Positions 13,541 to 14,352 of a stretch of DNA of 14,352 nt are shown here, in pieces. This stretch comes from Betaproteobacteria bacterium (GTDB taxonomy: Bacteria > Pseudomonadota > Gammaproteobacteria > Burkholderiales > Rhodocyclaceae). The translations under genes were made by a program, and so were the position numbers. The notes under the pieces were generated by a model. It saw only the letters and a program-made list of their open reading frames with translations, did not search any database and had not been told where the DNA came from. The DNA lies in NCBI GenBank assembly GCA_028868235.1, contig JAGWUW010000026.1:1-14352 (forward strand). Direction: 5' to 3'. Position 1 is the first letter of the stretch; every line of letters begins with the position of its first letter.

Positions 13541-13768
13541 CTAGAGAGAACGCGGCCCCTGCCGCCCGATGATCGTTTTGGGCTCCATACCGCCCACGAT
13601 GGTCAGCGCCCGACCGAGAGTTGCGGGGCCATCGGCCGCCATTGTTTTTGGATATTCGATGCCCTTGAACGTGAGGTGATGCAGGCGGCTTGAGTCCGGA
13701 ATAGTGATGCCGACTTCAGGCGTGAAGGCCGAAATCGGATAGACCGATATGGATTGGAAGCCAAGCAT
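13541..13768 (-). CDS. Unrecognised 75-aa phage protein
   Basis: I do not recognise this protein. It starts MLGFQSISVYPIS, is of mixed hydrophobic and polar composition, and ends in a basic tail (GRQGPRSL). There is no signal peptide, membrane helix or catalytic motif. The ATG at 13768 is supported by AGGA at 13781-13778, spaced 9 bases. The frame runs open further upstream without another good start. Its stop lies 12 bases before the ATG of the next structural gene, so it belongs to the same tail-gene run. A minor virion or assembly component is plausible from context only. Confidence 0.65.
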   Translation of the reverse strand: MLGFQSISVYPISAFTPEVGITIPDSSRLHHLTFKGIEYPKTMAADGPATLGRALTIVGGMEPKTIIGRQGPRSL

Positions 13769-13816
13769 CTGGTACTGTCCTAGTTTGATTAGGGTCCGCC
13801 CAGCGCCCGGAACAGG

Positions 13817-13900
13817 TTATCCTAGGCGCCACGCATGGCCCAGTACATCGCGCGGCAAACGCGGCTCAATACGCTGCCGCTCACGGTCGATCAACTGCTA
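13817..13900 (-). other. Open, coding-like extension behind an amber stop
   Basis: The 129-bp gap between two genes (13897-13769) begins with 26 sense codons in the same frame as the upstream gene, directly after its TAG stop (13900-13898), and ends in TAA at 13819. The hypothetical product is Arg-rich (contains DRERQRIEPRLPRD), and 17 of its 26 codons end in G or C by hand count. It could be an amber-readthrough tail, a decayed small gene, or chance. No Shine-Dalgarno stands before its only early start-like codon (TTG at 13894). The rest of the gap shows only the AGGA ribosome site of the next gene; I see no convincing promoter or hairpin terminator. Confidence 0.3.
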
Positions 13901-14352
13901 CGGCATGTAGACCGCCTTCACCACATAGGCTTCCAGGGTGATCGTGTCGGTGCCGGAGGTCACGCACTGGGCGGTGAGCGTGATGTTCTGGGCCGCCGTG
14001 GTGTCGATCGCGGAGGTGTTGAATGAGCCACCAACGAAACCCGTCACGCCGACTGTCTGATTTACAGTTGAAATCTGCGAGTTGGTGGCATTGCGGTTCT
14101 GCATTCTGCCGACCGGTGCGGCCGTCGTCTGGACTGCGGTATTGTGAGTGAGAGTGTTCAACACGGCGGTCGAATATTTCACCTTCATCGTCTTGGTGTT
14201 GGTGTTGCCGGTGGTCGTCCACATCGTCCAGACTTCGATGAAGCCATTTGGCCCCAAAATATTGCCGGGGACAGAGACCGTCACCAATGTATTTTCGGTG
14301 GTGTTGCCGGTGTTGGCGACCGGCGCGGCGCTGGCGGCGATCACCCGTTCCA
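13898..14352 (-). CDS. Thr/Asn-rich phage structural protein, probably cut by the right edge
   Basis: I do not recognise the exact family. The visible part is rich in Thr, Asn, Val and Ala, with alternating hydrophobic residues that suggest beta structure. It has no membrane segment and no catalytic motif. The C-terminus (VVKAVYMP, then TAG) is complete. A GTG at 14344 would give 148 aa, but the frame stays open to the window edge: Glu and Arg codons (14350-14345) precede the GTG, and no Shine-Dalgarno is visible in the few bases left. The true start is therefore probably outside the window. Lying first in the tail gene run, just before small structural proteins and the gatekeeper gene, it could be a head-decoration, fibre-base or adaptor-associated protein; this is inferred from position and composition only. 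Confidence 0.7.
   Translation of the reverse strand, partial: ERVIAASAAPVANTGNTTENTLVTVSVPGNILGPNGFIEVWTMWTTTGNTNTKTMKVKYSTAVLNTLTHNTAVQTTAAPVGRMQNRNATNSQISTVNQTVGVTGFVGGSFNTSAIDTTAAQNITLTAQCVTSGTDTITLEAYVVKAVYMP

Noticed and set aside
13778..13795. TAATCAAACTAGGACAG-like stretch before the 75-aa gene, faintly like a T7/T3-type phage promoter
   Set aside because: The match is weak and partly the ribosome site, and I found no second copy in other gaps to support a phage polymerase promoter.
13881..14222. 113-codon minus-strand alternative frame over the first structural gene
   Set aside because: It is almost entirely His, Asp, Arg and Gln, a composition produced by frame-shifted reading of Thr/Asn/Val-rich codons.

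Overview
The window is part of the late structural module of a tailed bacteriophage or prophage with T7-like (podovirus) virion architecture. Every supported gene lies on the minus strand, so the genes read from high to low coordinates. There are no host genes, integrase, tRNA, CRISPR array or insertion sequence, so lytic phage and prophage cannot be told apart here. Base composition is GC-rich (high 50s percent by eye) with G/C-ending codons. Together with the protein styles this suggests a Gram-negative, probably alphaproteobacterial, host; that is inference.

In gene order: (1) a Thr/Asn-rich structural protein whose N-terminus probably lies beyond the right edge (14352-13898); (2) a 129-bp gap holding an in-frame extension behind an amber stop; (3) an unrecognised 75-aa protein (13768-13541); (4) a 119-aa beta-rich structural protein (13528-13169); (5) a tail tubular protein A / gatekeeper homologue that is internally duplicated (13165-12062); (6) a tail tubular protein B / nozzle homologue with a carbohydrate-binding-like insertion (12061-9326); (7) a 93-aa small protein (9309-9028); (8) a GNAT-fold protein in the T7 gp13 position (9028-8669); (9) a gp14-like internal virion protein (8678-8181); (10) a 946-aa internal virion protein carrying both an M15-type peptidase and a lytic transglycosylase domain (8175-5335); (11) a giant polyvalent ejection protein of at least 1778 aa, cut by the left edge, with a glycine-rich membrane-active N-terminus and an HETGH zincin domain (5335-1).

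The order gatekeeper, nozzle, GNAT, gp14-like, and two large core proteins matches T7 genes 11 to 16. Genes 1-6 build the tail and its surroundings. Genes 8-11 would be packed in the virion core and ejected to open the cell wall, bridge the periplasm and deliver DNA. Most junctions are tight (TGATG or ATGA overlaps, or 0-15 bp gaps), which points to one co-transcribed, partly translationally coupled unit. No promoter or terminator is visible.

The most unusual observation is two short ORFs in an alternative frame, on the same strand, inside the giant gene (3234-3037 and 2496-2254). Each has an ATG with an upstream Shine-Dalgarno-like sequence. Each shows the positional GC pattern of a real gene, while the enclosing frame loses its normal GC3 and reads as low-complexity linker. 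They sit one on each side of the zincin domain. They are candidate overprinted genes and the best lead in the window.
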